Positions 12,445 to 12,863 of a stretch of 12,863 nucleotides of DNA are shown here, piece after piece (positions within the stretch are counted from its first letter, which is position 1; each line of letters opens with the position of its first letter). Under the pieces are notes generated by a model. It saw only the letters and a program-made list of their open reading frames with translations. It did not search any database and was not told the origin of the DNA. Where the stretch lies: assembly GCA_002492415.1 (NCBI GenBank), contig DKYK01000052.1, positions 26,907-39,769 on the forward strand, read 5' to 3'. The translations under genes were made by a program, and so were the position numbers. This stretch comes from Christensenella sp. UBA7102 (lineage in GTDB: Bacteria; Bacillota; Clostridia; Christensenellales; UBA1750).

Positions 12445-12863
12445 GCGTTATCCACCTCTTTCAGCGCCCGCAGCACGTCGTCTACGTCGTTTTGCGCCTG
12501 GCGCAGCTTTTCCGCGTCGCGGCCAACGCGCATGCCGTCCAACGCGCGCCGCGTCACGCCCAGCCGCCAGGTCAAATAGTCCCGCAGCAGCGGCGGCCGG
12601 TCGCGCAGCAACGCCGGACCGATGTCCGCCTCATAATCGCTCATTCTCTCCCCGCGCCCCGGCTCAGCGCGCAGCAGCACGTAGTACCGCCCCGCCGCGC
12701 ACGCCACATCCTCCCGCGCGATGTGCATGCCGATGTTCTCCAGATGCCGCCGCAGCAGGCGCACCTCCACGTTGGGCTGCAGCACCACTGGGCAGCCGGG
12801 GTTGCGCGCCAGTATGTGCGCGATGGTGCGCGCCCCCATGCCGCAGAGGGTCACCACGTCGCC
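12441..12863 (-). CDS. trmK: tRNA (adenine22-N1)-methyltransferase, C-terminal part
   Basis: About 140 residues are visible and the 5' end lies beyond the window, so the N-terminal SAM-binding start (roughly 90 residues in a 230-residue family) is missing. TrmK methylates N1 of A22 in tRNA. What remains begins with GDVVTLCGMGARTIAHIL, the family's (V/I)xxCGMG block. It continues with LQPNVEVRLLRRHL, the typical LQPN stretch, the strand IAREDVACAAGRYYVLL, and a C-terminal helical region (about residues 90-138) with the coiled-coil character seen in TrmK. The stop overlaps the nif3-like start. The neighbouring nif3 gene supports the assignment. Confidence 0.88.
   Translation of the reverse strand, partial: GDVVTLCGMGARTIAHILARNPGCPVVLQPNVEVRLLRRHLENIGMHIAREDVACAAGRYYVLLRAEPGRGERMSDYEADIGPALLRDRPPLLRDYLTWRLGVTRRALDGMRVGRDAEKLRQAQNDVDDVLRALKEVDNA

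Overview
The window looks like chromosomal DNA from a GC-rich, low-density-intergenic Clostridia-type Firmicute (GC judged by eye). The evidence is the infC-rpmI-rplT operon behind an L20-type attenuator, the trmK-nif3 pair, AGGAGG-type ribosome binding sites, sigma-A promoters, many GTG/overlapping starts, a possible spore-coat LysM protein and an ECF transporter S component. No rRNA, tRNA, insertion sequence, phage integrase or CRISPR array was seen. There is no gene-free stretch over 300 bases; the longest gap is about 214 bp (5800-6013) and holds two divergent promoters and an inverted repeat.

Left part (1-3560): on the minus strand, a 120-residue RecB-like PD-(D/E)XK nuclease gene overlaps, by ATGA, the gene for a 588-residue SNF2-type helicase. 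Divergent to them on the plus strand is a LysM protein with four LysM-type modules and a tandem 63-bp coding repeat. A compact element at 3525-3566 then serves both as terminator for the LysM gene and as promoter/RBS of the next gene.

Middle (3567-9508): plus-strand genes for a Qnr-like pentapeptide-repeat protein and a CrtO-family membrane acyltransferase end at a strong bidirectional terminator. Facing them on the minus strand are a lipoprotein and a short QueG-related double 4Fe-4S protein. Divergent again, on the plus strand, an ECF S component is paired with an aminotransferase closely resembling pyridoxamine-pyruvate transaminase, which suggests vitamin B6 uptake and conversion. After that come an AraC-type regulator with a GyrI-like sensor domain and a small Ntn-hydrolase whose RBS lies inside the regulator gene, ending at another bidirectional terminator.

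Right part (9507-12863): all minus strand and mostly translation housekeeping, in transcription order trmK (cut by the window edge), nif3-like, then a strong promoter, L20-type leader attenuator, infC, rpmI, rplT, terminator, and a SpoU-family RNA 2'-O-methyltransferase. infC appears to use an AUC start codon. The less ordinary parts are the nuclease-helicase pair, the putative B6 module with its flanking dyad, and the regulator/Ntn-hydrolase pair with its large palindrome.
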